Positions 48,801 to 57,152 of a stretch of 64,000 nt of DNA are shown here, in pieces. The translations under genes and the position numbers were made by a program. The stretch's first letter is position 1, and every line of letters begins with the position of its first letter. This stretch comes from Fibrobacterota bacterium (lineage in GTDB: Bacteria; Fibrobacterota; Fibrobacteria; UBA5070), in contig JADKBN010000002.1 in the NCBI GenBank assembly GCA_016715065.1, positions 682,001 to 746,000 on the forward strand, given 5' to 3'. The notes under the pieces are model-generated. The model saw only the letters and a list, made by a program, of their open reading frames with translations. It was not told the DNA's origin and did no database searches.

Positions 48801-49680
48801 AACTCGGACATTGCTTGCGCTGTTGTGCGCACTGCTTTTCAGTTGCAGTGATGACGATCGCGTGGCGGGCGGATCCGGTACACACTTGCCTCAGCCAACC
48901 GCTCGCTTGCTCGATACCAACCTGCAGCCCTTGCACGCCGAGGTCTGGCGCCTATGGCGGGTGGATGGCGATGTTGCGGTGCCTACCAGACAAATTGTGA
49001 ACCCCAATGGCTTCTTGGTGCCGGACGATGGCCTTTGGATTGTCGAGGCCTGGCGAGATACGGCTCACGCCGGCCTGCTGGATGGCTTGAGCAACACCCA
49101 GACGACCGGCATGGATTCCTGCATCAAGGCTTTGACCTACTTGCCTGGAACCGAGTCAGACCGAGTCGGCGTCATGGCCTGCAGAGATCTCGCTTCACCC
49201 ACCAGCCGTTCCAGAGCGGGAGGCTCGCCACTGGGCGTGGGCGTTTTCGGGTCGCAGACCCCAATCCAGCAAATCGTGCGTGTTCCCAAACCCAATGGAA
49301 CAGCATCAGACTCCAAACGATTCTTGGTGTGGAAAATTCATCTTACGGATACGACTCGGGATACCACGATCGGAGCTGTCTACCAAGCTGCTCAAATTAA
49401 GGTGGGGTTCGAGTTCTGGCGGACGAGTGACCAGCCTGGTCTTGTCGACATATCCCTACCCCAGGGGGATTGGCTTTTCGTGGGCTGGGGAGGCGGAAAG
49501 ATGTCTCCGGGGGATAGCGCCCTCTGGAAGGAACCTCCACAATCGAAATGGGCGAAACTTGCGGAGTTGAAACAATGCCTCGCAACGACGGGCGGGGCAT
49601 GCTCCAGCCAGCCGTTGACTCTGTCGGGTGGTCCGGATACGGCTGAAGCGAAGGATCACTTCGTCGTTCGCGTCCCTTGA
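48793..49680 (+). CDS. Putative lipoprotein coupled to TIGR02147 regulator
   Basis: A 295-residue lipoprotein: signal MTRTRTLLALLCALLFSC with a lipobox-like LFSC, then a Ser/Asp-rich start of the mature chain (SDDDRVAGGSG). The rest is beta-rich with no recognised domain (PTARLLDTNLQPLHAEVWRL, FLVWKIHLTDTTRDTTIG). It differs in sequence from the lipoprotein behind the other TIGR02147 gene. ATG 48793 lies inside the last codons of the regulator (ATGACTAG), so translation is coupled. GTG 48781 would lengthen the signal by four residues. The likely location is the outer membrane. Confidence 0.72.
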   Translation: MTRTRTLLALLCALLFSCSDDDRVAGGSGTHLPQPTARLLDTNLQPLHAEVWRLWRVDGDVAVPTRQIVNPNGFLVPDDGLWIVEAWRDTAHAGLLDGLSNTQTTGMDSCIKALTYLPGTESDRVGVMACRDLASPTSRSRAGGSPLGVGVFGSQTPIQQIVRVPKPNGTASDSKRFLVWKIHLTDTTRDTTIGAVYQAAQIKVGFEFWRTSDQPGLVDISLPQGDWLFVGWGGGKMSPGDSALWKEPPQSKWAKLAELKQCLATTGGACSSQPLTLSGGPDTAEAKDHFVVRVP

Positions 49681-49703
49681 TTTGATCCGAAAGCCTCCGC
49701 GCC

Positions 49704-50084
49704 TTAGGTGCGGAGCTTCGGGTTTTCGAGGTGACGATTCTTGTCGCGAGCGGTCTTCTTTTCCAGCCGCTTTTGGAATTCCTGCGATAGATCGACGCCG
49801 GTCTGGTTGGCCAAGCAGACCAACACCCAGAGCACATCCGCCATCTCTTCGCCTAGATCGCGATTCTTGTCGGATTCCTTGAAGCTTTGCTCGCCGTAGG
49901 TGCGCGAGATCAATCGTGCCAGCTCACCCACTTCTTCGGTCAATTGGGCGAGATTGGTCAATTCCGAGAAGTAGCGAACGCCCACGGTCCGGATCCATTC
50001 GTCGGTGATGGATTGGACGGCGCGCAGGGTGATGTCGTCGGATCGGGGTGAAAGGTCGAGACTGTCAGGCTTGGTGGTCGGCAT
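49704..50084 (-). CDS. MazG-like nucleotide pyrophosphohydrolase
   Basis: A 126-residue all-helical protein of the MazG/all-alpha NTP pyrophosphatase superfamily. LTEEVGELARLISRTYGE supplies the first E-x-x-E metal ligands and DLGEEMADVLWVLVCLANQT the second E-x-x-D set. The size suggests a single-domain dimer acting on a modified or excess nucleotide, the exact substrate unknown. Start is ATG 50084. It is convergent with the lipoprotein gene and divergent from ilvD (75 bp between starts). Confidence 0.88.
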   Translation of the reverse strand: MPTTKPDSLDLSPRSDDITLRAVQSITDEWIRTVGVRYFSELTNLAQLTEEVGELARLISRTYGEQSFKESDKNRDLGEEMADVLWVLVCLANQTGVDLSQEFQKRLEKKTARDKNRHLENPKLRT

Positions 50085-50159
50085 GGTTGGCGAATGTAGG
50101 AATGGAACGTCTCCGCATTTTTTATCCTATGGAGCTCGACTTTCCCAGGAGCGACGCCC

Positions 50160-51995
50160 ATGCCTGCCTACAGATCCGCCACCACCTTCCAAGGCCGACA
50201 GATGGCCGGAGCGCGCTCGCTCTGGCGAGCGACCGGCTTGACGGATGCCGACTTCAAGAAGCCGCTGATCGCCATCGTCAATTCCTACACGCAGTTCGTG
50301 CCCGGCCACGTGCACTTGAAAGACTTGGGTGAACTCGTCGCCAAGGAAGTGGCCAAGGCGGGTGGGATCGCTCGGGAGTTTCACACCATCGCGGTGGACG
50401 ACGGCATCGCCATGGGCCATGGGGGGATGCTCTACAGCCTGCCCAGCCGCGAGCTGATCGCCGACTCGGTGGAGACCATGTGCCGCGCCCACACGGTGGA
50501 CGCCATGGTCTGCATCTCCAATTGCGACAAGATCACCCCCGGCATGCTCATGGCCTCCTTGCGCATGAACATCCCCACCGTGTTCGTGTCCGGTGGCCCC
50601 ATGGAAGCCGGTCATGTGGCCGGTGACGAACACGGACTGGACCTCATCGACGCCATGATCCAAGCCGGCGACAGCAATGTTTCCGACGAACGCTTGGACG
50701 AGGTGGAGCGCTCGGCGTGCCCCACCTGCGGATCGTGCTCCGGGATGTTCACGGCCAATTCCATGAATTGTCTGATGGAAGCCTTGGGGTTGGCGCTGCC
50801 CGGAAACGGGACGATCGTGGCCACCCACAAAGAGCGCGAGAAACTCTTCCGCCAAGCCGGCAGCCTGATCGTGGAGCTCGCCAAGCGCTGGTACGACCAG
50901 GACGATGCCTCGGCCCTGCCGCGCAATATTGGCAGTTTCCAGGCCTTCGAAAACGCCATGAGCCTGGATATCGCCATGGGGGGGAGCACCAACACCATCC
51001 TGCATCTCCTGGCGGCCGCCCAGGAGGCGCAAAACGGCTTTTCCATGGCCGACATCGATCGTTTGTCTCGCAAGGTGCCGCACCTATGCAAGGTGGCTCC
51101 CTCCAGCCAGAAATACCATATCGAAGATGTCCATCGTGCCGGCGGTATTCCGGCCATCCTCGGCGAGTTGGACAGGGCAGGACATCTTCACAACCAGTTG
51201 CCCATGATCCACTCCAAGTCCGTCTCGGAATACCTCTCCAAGTGGGATGTGAAGCGCAATGCGGAAACATCTTCCCTTTGGAACGCGGCGCCGGGCGGGG
51301 TGCCCACCACCGTTCCCTTCAGCCAGGACAAGCGCTTCAGCTCCCTGGATCTGGATCGTGAGTTGGGTTGCATCCGCGACGCCGATCACCCTTATAGCCC
51401 GGACGGAGGCTTGGCCGTCCTCAAGGGAAATCTGGCCGTGGATGGCTGCGTGGTGAAGACCGCTGGCGTGGATGCGAGCATCCTGAAGTTCTCCGGGCCG
51501 GCGCGGGTGTTCGAGAGCCAGGAAGAAGCCGTGGACGCCATCATGGGGGACAAAATTCGCCCCGGAGACGTGGTCATCGTGCGCCACGAAGGACCGATGG
51601 GCGGGCCGGGCATGCAGGAAATGCTCTATCCCACCACCTTCCTGAAGTCCAAGGGGCTGGGCAAGGTCTGTGCGCTGATCACCGATGGCCGTTTTTCCGG
51701 CGGCACGGCGGGGCTTTCCATCGGGCACGTGAGCCCGGAAGCCGCCGAAGGCGGGACCATCGGGCTGGTGGAAGAGCTCGACACCATCGAAATCGACATC
51801 CCTGGACGCTCCATCCGGGTGGCGGTTTCCGACGCAGTGCTCGCCGACCGTCGCAAGGCGCAAGAGGCTCGCGGTGCCAAGGCATGGCATCCAGTGGCGC
51901 GCGAGCGCGAGGTCAGCACATGGCTTCGCACCTACGCCACCCTGGCCAAATCCGCCGCCTACGGTGGCGTGCGCGACACCGACCGGCTGCGGTAA
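50160..51995 (+). CDS. ilvD: Dihydroxy-acid dehydratase
   Basis: A 611-residue enzyme for the third step of valine and isoleucine synthesis: dehydration of dihydroxy-acids to 2-keto acids. The Fe-S ligand cysteines appear in ISNCDKITPGM and CPTCGSCSGMFTANSMNC. Further conserved blocks are MGGSTNTILHLLAAA, the Asp/Lys-rich active-site segment and GRFSGGTAGLSIGHVSPEAA. The length and E. coli-like architecture (about 616 residues) are normal. ATG 50160 has AGGAG 8 bases upstream. It stands alone here, with no other ilv genes in the window. A palindromic repeat and a terminator follow. Confidence 0.97.
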   Translation: MPAYRSATTFQGRQMAGARSLWRATGLTDADFKKPLIAIVNSYTQFVPGHVHLKDLGELVAKEVAKAGGIAREFHTIAVDDGIAMGHGGMLYSLPSRELIADSVETMCRAHTVDAMVCISNCDKITPGMLMASLRMNIPTVFVSGGPMEAGHVAGDEHGLDLIDAMIQAGDSNVSDERLDEVERSACPTCGSCSGMFTANSMNCLMEALGLALPGNGTIVATHKEREKLFRQAGSLIVELAKRWYDQDDASALPRNIGSFQAFENAMSLDIAMGGSTNTILHLLAAAQEAQNGFSMADIDRLSRKVPHLCKVAPSSQKYHIEDVHRAGGIPAILGELDRAGHLHNQLPMIHSKSVSEYLSKWDVKRNAETSSLWNAAPGGVPTTVPFSQDKRFSSLDLDRELGCIRDADHPYSPDGGLAVLKGNLAVDGCVVKTAGVDASILKFSGPARVFESQEEAVDAIMGDKIRPGDVVIVRHEGPMGGPGMQEMLYPTTFLKSKGLGKVCALITDGRFSGGTAGLSIGHVSPEAAEGGTIGLVEELDTIEIDIPGRSIRVAVSDAVLADRRKAQEARGAKAWHPVAREREVSTWLRTYATLAKSAAYGGVRDTDRLR

Positions 51996-52006
51996 CCCCT
52001 GATGTC

Positions 52007-52036
52007 GTAAGGACGCAAAATTTTGCGTCCTTACGG
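52007..52036. repeat. Perfect 30-bp palindrome downstream of ilvD
   Basis: The 30 bases from 52007 to 52036 equal their own reverse complement, with centre GCAAAATTTTGC and arms CGTAAGGAC/GTCCTTACG. It has the same general design as the 42-bp palindrome at 41873, with GTA..TAC outer arms, an AT-rich centre and no loop, suggesting a related family of extragenic palindromes. Confidence 0.9.
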
Positions 52037-52061
52037 GGGTGCCCCTACAGATCAAAACGAA

Positions 52062-52097
52062 GAAAGCCCAGCCAATGGCTGGGCTTTCTCAATTCAT
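52062..52097. terminator. Intrinsic terminator between ilvD and the convergent gene
   Basis: AGAAAGCCCAGCCA and TGGCTGGGCTTTCT form a long stem. T-rich sequence follows on the minus strand (TTTCTTCGTTTT) and CTTTCT on the plus strand, so it probably serves both ilvD and the minus-strand gene ending at 52112. Confidence 0.8.
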
Positions 52098-52111
52098 GCG
52101 CGAATCGCGTT

Positions 52112-52555
52112 TTAGCGGTTTTCGCTGTTCTTGCGCTCGGTGACTTCGCGGTCCATGTTGCCCTGCACGGCTTCGATGAAGCTGCGCTGGAGGTCCAGAC
52201 CTGCCATGGCGCTGGCATCTTCGTTCAACACGTAGATGGTGGCGGGATTGTCCAAGAAGCCGTCGATCTTGCCGGCGCCGAGGTCCATGGCGGCACCGGT
52301 TGCCTGGTTGAACGTCTTCAGAGCGCTGGCTTCCGCCCACAGTTCCTGGCCGGTGGAGTTCCGGACCTGGATCATGTTTCCACTTTTCTTGACAATCGCG
52401 AAGGTTTCCGTGCCGGAAGCCTTGGTTGCAGGAGTTTCGTTCACCGCACGCTTGGCGTTGGTGTAAAGAGGCACTTCATTGCCATCTTTGGAAATCATCT
52501 GCTGCGCGAAAACATTGGCAGTGAGGATGGAGATCAAAACAATCAAGCGACGCAT
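52112..52555 (-). CDS. Secreted SH3-like hypothetical protein
   Basis: A 147-residue exported protein. Signal peptide MRRLIVLISILTANVFAQ; the segment EVPLYTNAKRAVNETPATKA followed by FAIVKKSGNMIQVRNSTGQE and LWAEASAL resembles a bacterial SH3 domain (a W-V-type ending replaced by LWAEA). A helical tail rich in charged residues follows (RSFIEAVQGNMDREVTERKN). The function is unknown; small SH3-like periplasmic proteins often bind cell wall. ATG 52555 is chosen because it gives the full signal. It lies 79 bp beyond nuoB on the same strand. Confidence 0.65.
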   Translation of the reverse strand: MRRLIVLISILTANVFAQQMISKDGNEVPLYTNAKRAVNETPATKASGTETFAIVKKSGNMIQVRNSTGQELWAEASALKTFNQATGAAMDLGAGKIDGFLDNPATIYVLNEDASAMAGLDLQRSFIEAVQGNMDREVTERKNSENR

Positions 52556-52634
52556 GGAAAGCCTCCCGAAGGGTCCGGAATGTCGTTTGCCCAATGTACT
52601 GGGCGGTGGAAAGAGAAGCAACCGATTTCTGGGT

Positions 52635-53162
52635 TTACTGTAGCACGATGGGTTCGTCGCGCCGCCCGAAGGTCTTGTAGGTCTGGATCCGCTCTTTCAG
52701 AGCCGTGACCCCGTCGATCAAGGCTTCGGGGCGTGGCGGACAGCCCGGGATGTAGATGTCCACGGGAATATACTTGTCCACGCCATTGAGAACCGAGTAG
52801 CTGAACTTGGAAAAAGGGCCGCCTGCGTTGGCGCAGGAGCCCATGGAGATCACCCATTTGGGCTCCGCCATCTGCTCCCAGAGGGTGCGCACGCGAGAAG
52901 CCATTTTGTGGGTGATGGTTCCAGCGATGACCATCAGGTCGGCCTGGCGTGGGGTGGGGCGAGGGATCATCCCCAGGCGGTCCCAGTCGTAGCGAGGGCC
53001 ACCCGTCTGCATCAGCTCGATGCCGCAGCAGGCGGTGGCGAACAACAGGTACCAGAGCGAATTTTGACGGCCCCAGTTCAGGAAGTCATCGACCGAGGTC
53101 AGAAGGATTTGCTCGTCCTGTAGGTTGCCTGGTTTGGCGATTTCCTGGGTAGGGGTGTTCAT
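52635..53162 (-). CDS. nuoB: NADH-quinone oxidoreductase subunit B
   Basis: A 175-residue peripheral-arm subunit that holds the last Fe-S cluster (N2) before quinone in respiratory complex I. Cluster ligands are visible in FATACCGIELM, MGSCANAGGPF and YIPGCPPRPEALIDGV, together with the family block PRYDWDRLGMIPRPTPRQAD. ATG 53162 overlaps the nuoA stop (ATGA). Only nuoA and nuoB are here. The genes for the remaining subunits are absent from the following sequence, so the complex I genes are split in this genome or continue elsewhere. Confidence 0.96.
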   Translation of the reverse strand: MNTPTQEIAKPGNLQDEQILLTSVDDFLNWGRQNSLWYLLFATACCGIELMQTGGPRYDWDRLGMIPRPTPRQADLMVIAGTITHKMASRVRTLWEQMAEPKWVISMGSCANAGGPFSKFSYSVLNGVDKYIPVDIYIPGCPPRPEALIDGVTALKERIQTYKTFGRRDEPIVLQ

Positions 53163-53647
53163 GACTGATCTCCCTGGTCCAGACGGACGGACTTGTTCCA
53201 AGCAAGATCGCCTTTTTTCGCCGCGTAGACCAGTCCCAACGCCAAGGTTCCTGCGAAGACCGCGATTTTCAGGAGGGCCGCCCCTCCTACGCCATCGCGG
53301 ATGAAGGTGGTGTAATGGGCGAGGATGGGGAACATCAGGGCCACTTCCACATCGAAGACCAGAAACAAGATGGCGACCAGGTAGAAGCGGTTGTTGAAGC
53401 GAAACCATGCCGGTCCGACCGGGGTTTCACCGCATTCGTAGGTGCTGAATTTGCCTGGAATAGTCTGAATGCGGCTGAAGACCCGGGTGATGATGCGCAC
53501 CAGGGTCATCAGGGTGAAGACCACGGTGATGGTGAGCAGAAAGACTACGGCGATCGAGCCGTACTCGGCGAAATTGGACTGGCCTGCTGGCATTGGGCTC
53601 ATAAGAAGAGGAAAATTAGCTCCATCTACAGCGACCTTGTCGGCCAT
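53159..53647 (-). CDS. nuoA: NADH-quinone oxidoreductase subunit A
   Basis: A 162-residue membrane subunit with three helices: YGSIAVVFLLTITVVFTLMT, then YLVAILFLVFDVEVALMFPI, then LLKIAVFAGTLALGLVYAAK. The NuoA hallmark TYECGETPVGPAWFRFNNRF (ECG...R.N.R.Y) lies in the first loop. It forms part of the quinone-side membrane arm of complex I. The start is unsure: ATG 53647 has a GAGGG-like site, while ATG 53602 would drop 15 unconserved residues. The gene is coupled to nuoB and divergent from rplU. Confidence 0.94.
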   Translation of the reverse strand: MADKVAVDGANFPLLMSPMPAGQSNFAEYGSIAVVFLLTITVVFTLMTLVRIITRVFSRIQTIPGKFSTYECGETPVGPAWFRFNNRFYLVAILFLVFDVEVALMFPILAHYTTFIRDGVGGAALLKIAVFAGTLALGLVYAAKKGDLAWNKSVRLDQGDQS

Positions 53648-53752
53648 TTCCGATGCCCTCAGAAAGAAAGCGCAACCGAAACCATTGACGGTTGTGCGGG
53701 AAGGACTTAGATTCCCCCCCTCCACGAAAACGGGTCAACCAGGACAAAACCC

Positions 53753-54238
53753 ATGTACTCCGTCATAAAGACTTCCGGCTTCCAGTACAAGGTGAATGCC
53801 GGTCAGATCCTCCGCCTGCCTCTTCAGCAGGTCGAGGTCGGCACCACTTTGACCTTCGCCGAGGTTCTCCTCGCCAGCGACGGCACCAGCATTCAAGTGG
53901 GAGTTCCCACGGTCGCAGGAGCCAAGGTTTCTGCAGAAGTGCTCCTCCACGGCAAAGACGACAAGGTGATGGTCTTCCGTCGCAAGCGTCGGAAAGGCTT
54001 CCGTCGTCTGCGCGGCCATCGCCAGCAGTTCACAGAAGTGGTCGTCACCGGCCTCGAGGCAGGTAGCCAAAAGGCCGCAGCCGAGCCAGCCCGCATCGAG
54101 TTCGCTCGCAAGCGTGCCCATGCTTGGGCTGTTCGCCACACGCCGTCTTCCAAGCCTCTCACCCGTGCGGAGAAGATCCAGCAGGGGCTCGAGAAGCCTG
54201 CGAAGGTCAAGAAGAATTCCCGTCGTAAGGAGGCCTAA
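53753..54238 (+). CDS. rplU: 50S ribosomal protein L21 with C-terminal extension
   Basis: A 161-residue protein. Residues 1-103 are ordinary L21 (MYSVIKTSGFQYKVNAGQIL; VFRRKRRKGFRRLRGHRQQF; TEVVVTGLEA). About 58 extra residues follow, basic and helical (EPARIEFARKRAHAWAVRHT, LTRAEKIQQGLEKPAKVKKN), which typical L21 of about 103 residues lacks. L21 binds 23S rRNA in early 50S assembly. rpmA follows after 3 bp, the standard rplU-rpmA order. The promoter should lie in the 105 bp shared with nuoA. Confidence 0.95.
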   Translation: MYSVIKTSGFQYKVNAGQILRLPLQQVEVGTTLTFAEVLLASDGTSIQVGVPTVAGAKVSAEVLLHGKDDKVMVFRRKRRKGFRRLRGHRQQFTEVVVTGLEAGSQKAAAEPARIEFARKRAHAWAVRHTPSSKPLTRAEKIQQGLEKPAKVKKNSRRKEA

Positions 54239-54241
54239 GCC

Positions 54242-54499
54242 ATGGCTCACAAAAAAGGTGGAGGCTCGACCAACAACGGTCGCGATTCCAACCCTCAGTA
54301 TCGCGGCGTCAAGAAGTTCGGTGGTGAGACTGTTCTCGCCGGCAACATCATTGTTCGCCAGGTCGGCACCAAGTTCCACGTTGGCAACAACGTCGGCTTG
54401 GGCAAGGATTTCACCATCTTCGCCTTGACCGACGGTGTCGTTCGTTTCGAACGGCTCGATCGCAAGCGTCAGAAGATCTCGGTCGTTTCCGAGGTTTGA
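54242..54499 (+). CDS. rpmA: 50S ribosomal protein L27
   Basis: An 85-residue ribosomal protein at the peptidyl transferase centre. MAHKKGGGSTNNGRDSNPQY is the conserved N-terminus, with no Firmicutes-type leader peptide to be cleaved, followed by GVKKFGGETVLAGNIIVRQ and FTIFALTDGVVRF. ATG 54242, with AAGGAGGCC overlapping the rplU end as a ribosome binding site. The length is normal. The next gene starts 50 bp downstream on the same strand. Confidence 0.97.
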   Translation: MAHKKGGGSTNNGRDSNPQYRGVKKFGGETVLAGNIIVRQVGTKFHVGNNVGLGKDFTIFALTDGVVRFERLDRKRQKISVVSEV

Positions 54500-54548
54500 G
54501 GTGAAACCGGGGGCGGGCAGGTTTCGGCCTGCTACATTGCTCCTTGGC

Positions 54549-56501
54549 ATGATTTCCTTTACAAAGATCAAATGGACCCTGTGCGCACTTGCGTTCGGGG
54601 TCTTTTTTTCGTGCGGCTCCAAAGTTCCCGAGGAGCCCTTCCCCCAGGACCGCAACGTCGGGGGCTTGAACATTCCCGACCTGCGCAAGGGAATGACCTT
54701 TCCCGACACCCTTTCCGGGTGGTATCTGCGCTGGGTGCCGCCGTTGAGCACCAGTGGGTTGACCCATTACTACGTGTTCGAAGACACTTTGGATGCGGCG
54801 ATGGTGGAAAGACTCAACAACGGTACCCAGGGACTCGATCTCACTAACTTTCCGCCGTTCCACATTTTGCCTGTTTCGGATGTGGAGAAGGACACGCTCT
54901 GGGAAATTCCCCCGCGATCGCTGGGAGGCAAGCGCCTGGACGAGGTTTCCCGCACGGACAGGTTCCGGTTCACCTTGTGGGCGCGCTACGCGGATGGCCC
55001 GATCGGGCAGCCGGTTTCCTATTCGTTTTTCCTGGGCGACGAGATGCCGCCTCGGATCCCCACCGCGAGCGAATTCCAGGACTCCATCGGTGGCCAGCAG
55101 ATCACCTTGCGGTTTCCTCGACCGGGTGACCAAACCGGTCGGTTCGACACCTTGCAGAGAGGGCCATTGCGGTCCATCGAATTCATCATGTGGCCGGGGC
55201 GCATCCAGTTCGATTCGGCAGGCAAGGTGGTGCGGTGGAGGATTCCTGCCGAAGACCTTGCCAATGCTGCGAAGGACACCCTGCAGATCGCATTGACAGG
55301 CTTGCGATTCTACACGCACTACGTGGTGGTCATGGAGGCCATCGATTCGATGGGGAATGTGGCGCGCTCCCCGCAGATGCAATACACGACCCGCGACTCC
55401 TTGCCACCGGCGGAAGTTCAAAATCTGTCCAGCTCGGTCGCGGGAAACCTGCTGGTCGTGACCTGGACCGCCTCGACCGACACTTTCGGCTCTGATACAT
55501 CCCCTTTGCGAGCATCGTTTCCCAACCGCGGGATCGCGTCCTACCGCATGGTCCTGAACGGACAAGTGGTGGATTCCGTCGATCTTCGCGGACAATCGGA
55601 GGCGTACACTTCCCCGGACCCAGCCATGGACACTCTCGAAACCGGCCGTTTTCGCTGGAAACGACCCAATTGGAAGTGGATCTGGCCCAATCTTCGCCCC
55701 GGCCAACCATTCGTGGTAGAAGTCCAGGTGCAGGATCTGTCCGGGAACGACGGCATCAAGGCCTCCCGCGATTCGGGCACCTCGCCGGCGATCCTGGATA
55801 CGACCTGTCCTGCAGGTTTCGTGGCGGTGAAGGGTGTCGGGAGGCTCCACGACTATTGCATCGAGGAGCACGAGCACGCGGCGGGAGACACCGCGATTTC
55901 CCGGGTCACCTGGAGCGAAGCCAAGGCCATTTGCGAAAGGGACGGAGCCGCTTACGGCGCCCAGCTTTGCTCCGAGGCCCAATGGGTCAGAGCCTGCGAA
56001 ACATCCCCATCTGATTCCACGAAGGTCTACCCCTATGGTGCCATGGAGGTGGGTAGCGGCGGTGATCTGGATTCCTTGACCTGGCTTCAGGATGCCTGCC
56101 AACTGGGCACAGGAGATAGCACGCGCGCACGGGCGGTGTCCAATGCCGACCCTCGGTGTGTCTCGGCATGGGGCGTCTACGACCTTCCCGGGAGGCTTGG
56201 CGAGTGGACCTTGGACGTTTACACCGGTGTCAGGGACTCGAGTCGACTGGATTCCGGAAACCTTGCTTACCAAGGCTCTTCCGACCTGAAACCTGGTTCC
56301 GACCTGGGAACCTTGCACGGAGGATCAGCCTTGGTCCTGCAAGAAATCGCCCAGACGCTTGGTTCCGCCAAGTGTCGAACTCGCAATTATCCAGCCTCTT
56401 CGGAGATGGATACGCTGAAGACGCAAGGAATCATCCGACGCCGGCCGAACCCGAACGGCTCCAGCCTGGGTTGGGGATTCCGTTGTTGCGTGACTTTTTG
56501 A
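54549..56501 (+). CDS. Lipoprotein with Fn3-like region and C-terminal sulfatase-modifying (FGE-like) domain
   Basis: A 650-residue lipoprotein. Signal ending in the lipobox FFSC (about residue 22). Residues 25-420 are beta-sandwich repeats reminiscent of fibronectin type III (YLRWVPPLSTSGLTHYYVFE; LRSIEFIMWPGRIQFDSAGK; LVVTWTASTDTFGSDTS). The last 220 residues resemble the formylglycine-generating-enzyme/SUMF1 fold (CPAGFVAVKGVGRLHDYCIE, VTWSEAKAICERDGAAYGAQ, LCSEAQWVRACE, VYDLPGRLGEWTLD, WGFRCCVTF). In such lipoproteins the domain is usually a binding or structural C-type-lectin-like module rather than an active enzyme. ATG 54549. Expected outer-membrane location. Confidence 0.75.
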   Translation: MISFTKIKWTLCALAFGVFFSCGSKVPEEPFPQDRNVGGLNIPDLRKGMTFPDTLSGWYLRWVPPLSTSGLTHYYVFEDTLDAAMVERLNNGTQGLDLTNFPPFHILPVSDVEKDTLWEIPPRSLGGKRLDEVSRTDRFRFTLWARYADGPIGQPVSYSFFLGDEMPPRIPTASEFQDSIGGQQITLRFPRPGDQTGRFDTLQRGPLRSIEFIMWPGRIQFDSAGKVVRWRIPAEDLANAAKDTLQIALTGLRFYTHYVVVMEAIDSMGNVARSPQMQYTTRDSLPPAEVQNLSSSVAGNLLVVTWTASTDTFGSDTSPLRASFPNRGIASYRMVLNGQVVDSVDLRGQSEAYTSPDPAMDTLETGRFRWKRPNWKWIWPNLRPGQPFVVEVQVQDLSGNDGIKASRDSGTSPAILDTTCPAGFVAVKGVGRLHDYCIEEHEHAAGDTAISRVTWSEAKAICERDGAAYGAQLCSEAQWVRACETSPSDSTKVYPYGAMEVGSGGDLDSLTWLQDACQLGTGDSTRARAVSNADPRCVSAWGVYDLPGRLGEWTLDVYTGVRDSSRLDSGNLAYQGSSDLKPGSDLGTLHGGSALVLQEIAQTLGSAKCRTRNYPASSEMDTLKTQGIIRRRPNPNGSSLGWGFRCCVTF

Positions 56502-56582
56502 GAAGAAATTTCAATCTTATCTTCTGAGCCTTTGATCCGTTACTAGAACAGCACTGATCGAGCCAAGAAGAGGAGAGACCGT

Positions 56583-57008
56583 ATGATTTACAGCAAGCCA
56601 TGCATGCACGGACTTCGAGCAGTCCTTTACATCGCGACCCGCAACGTGGAAACGCCTGTCAGGGGAGAGGACATCGCGCGTGAGGAAGACCTTCCCCAGC
56701 CATTTCTGTCCAAAATCCTGAAAATCCTTTCCAGTCGCAATGTTCTGCATTCCGTGCGAGGCCCTGGTGGCGGCTTCCGCTTGGCCCGCAAGTCCGAAGA
56801 AATCAGCTTGTTCGACATCGTCGAGGCAATCGACGGCGTTTCCCAATTTGACGAATGCGCCTTGGGTTGGAAAACTTGCCAGGACGACAAGCCGTGCCCG
56901 TTGCACACCTCCTGGAAACAAATGCGCCTGGGATTGCGCGAGTATTTGGTCAGGACCTCGGTCGCCGATCTGGTCCAACACGAAAAGGCGCAACTGGCTG
57001 GCAGATAG
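56583..57008 (+). CDS. Rrf2-family transcriptional regulator with Cys cluster
   Basis: A 141-residue winged-helix regulator. The DNA-binding part includes ALYIATRN-type helix 1 (HGLRAVLYIATRNVETPVRG), PQPFLSKILKILSSRNVLHS and RGPGGGFRLARKSEEISLFD. The signalling loop carries three cysteines (DECALGWKTCQDDKPCPLHT), the arrangement that holds a [2Fe-2S] or [4Fe-4S] cluster in IscR, NsrR and RsrR. It probably senses iron, nitric oxide or redox state. No isc/suf genes are adjacent. ATG 56583 follows GAAGAGGAGAG, a strong site. The gene stands alone before the GH5 gene. Confidence 0.9.
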   Translation: MIYSKPCMHGLRAVLYIATRNVETPVRGEDIAREEDLPQPFLSKILKILSSRNVLHSVRGPGGGFRLARKSEEISLFDIVEAIDGVSQFDECALGWKTCQDDKPCPLHTSWKQMRLGLREYLVRTSVADLVQHEKAQLAGR

Positions 57009-57152
57009 TCGGTTGATTAGTGGATCCTGGAGAACCCGCAAGGATCCGCTAGGCATCGGACAGCCAGTGAAACAGGCACACGGACTCCCCAATTGTGGAT
57101 AAGGTTGGTGGGCATCACCACCAACGCTCCTTTCTCGGTTTGGAGACTCCTC

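Noticed and set aside
54549..56501. Active sulfatase-maturing enzyme
   Set aside because: The C-terminal domain resembles FGE, but it is attached to a large lipoprotein with no sulfatase nearby, so enzymatic function is not claimed.
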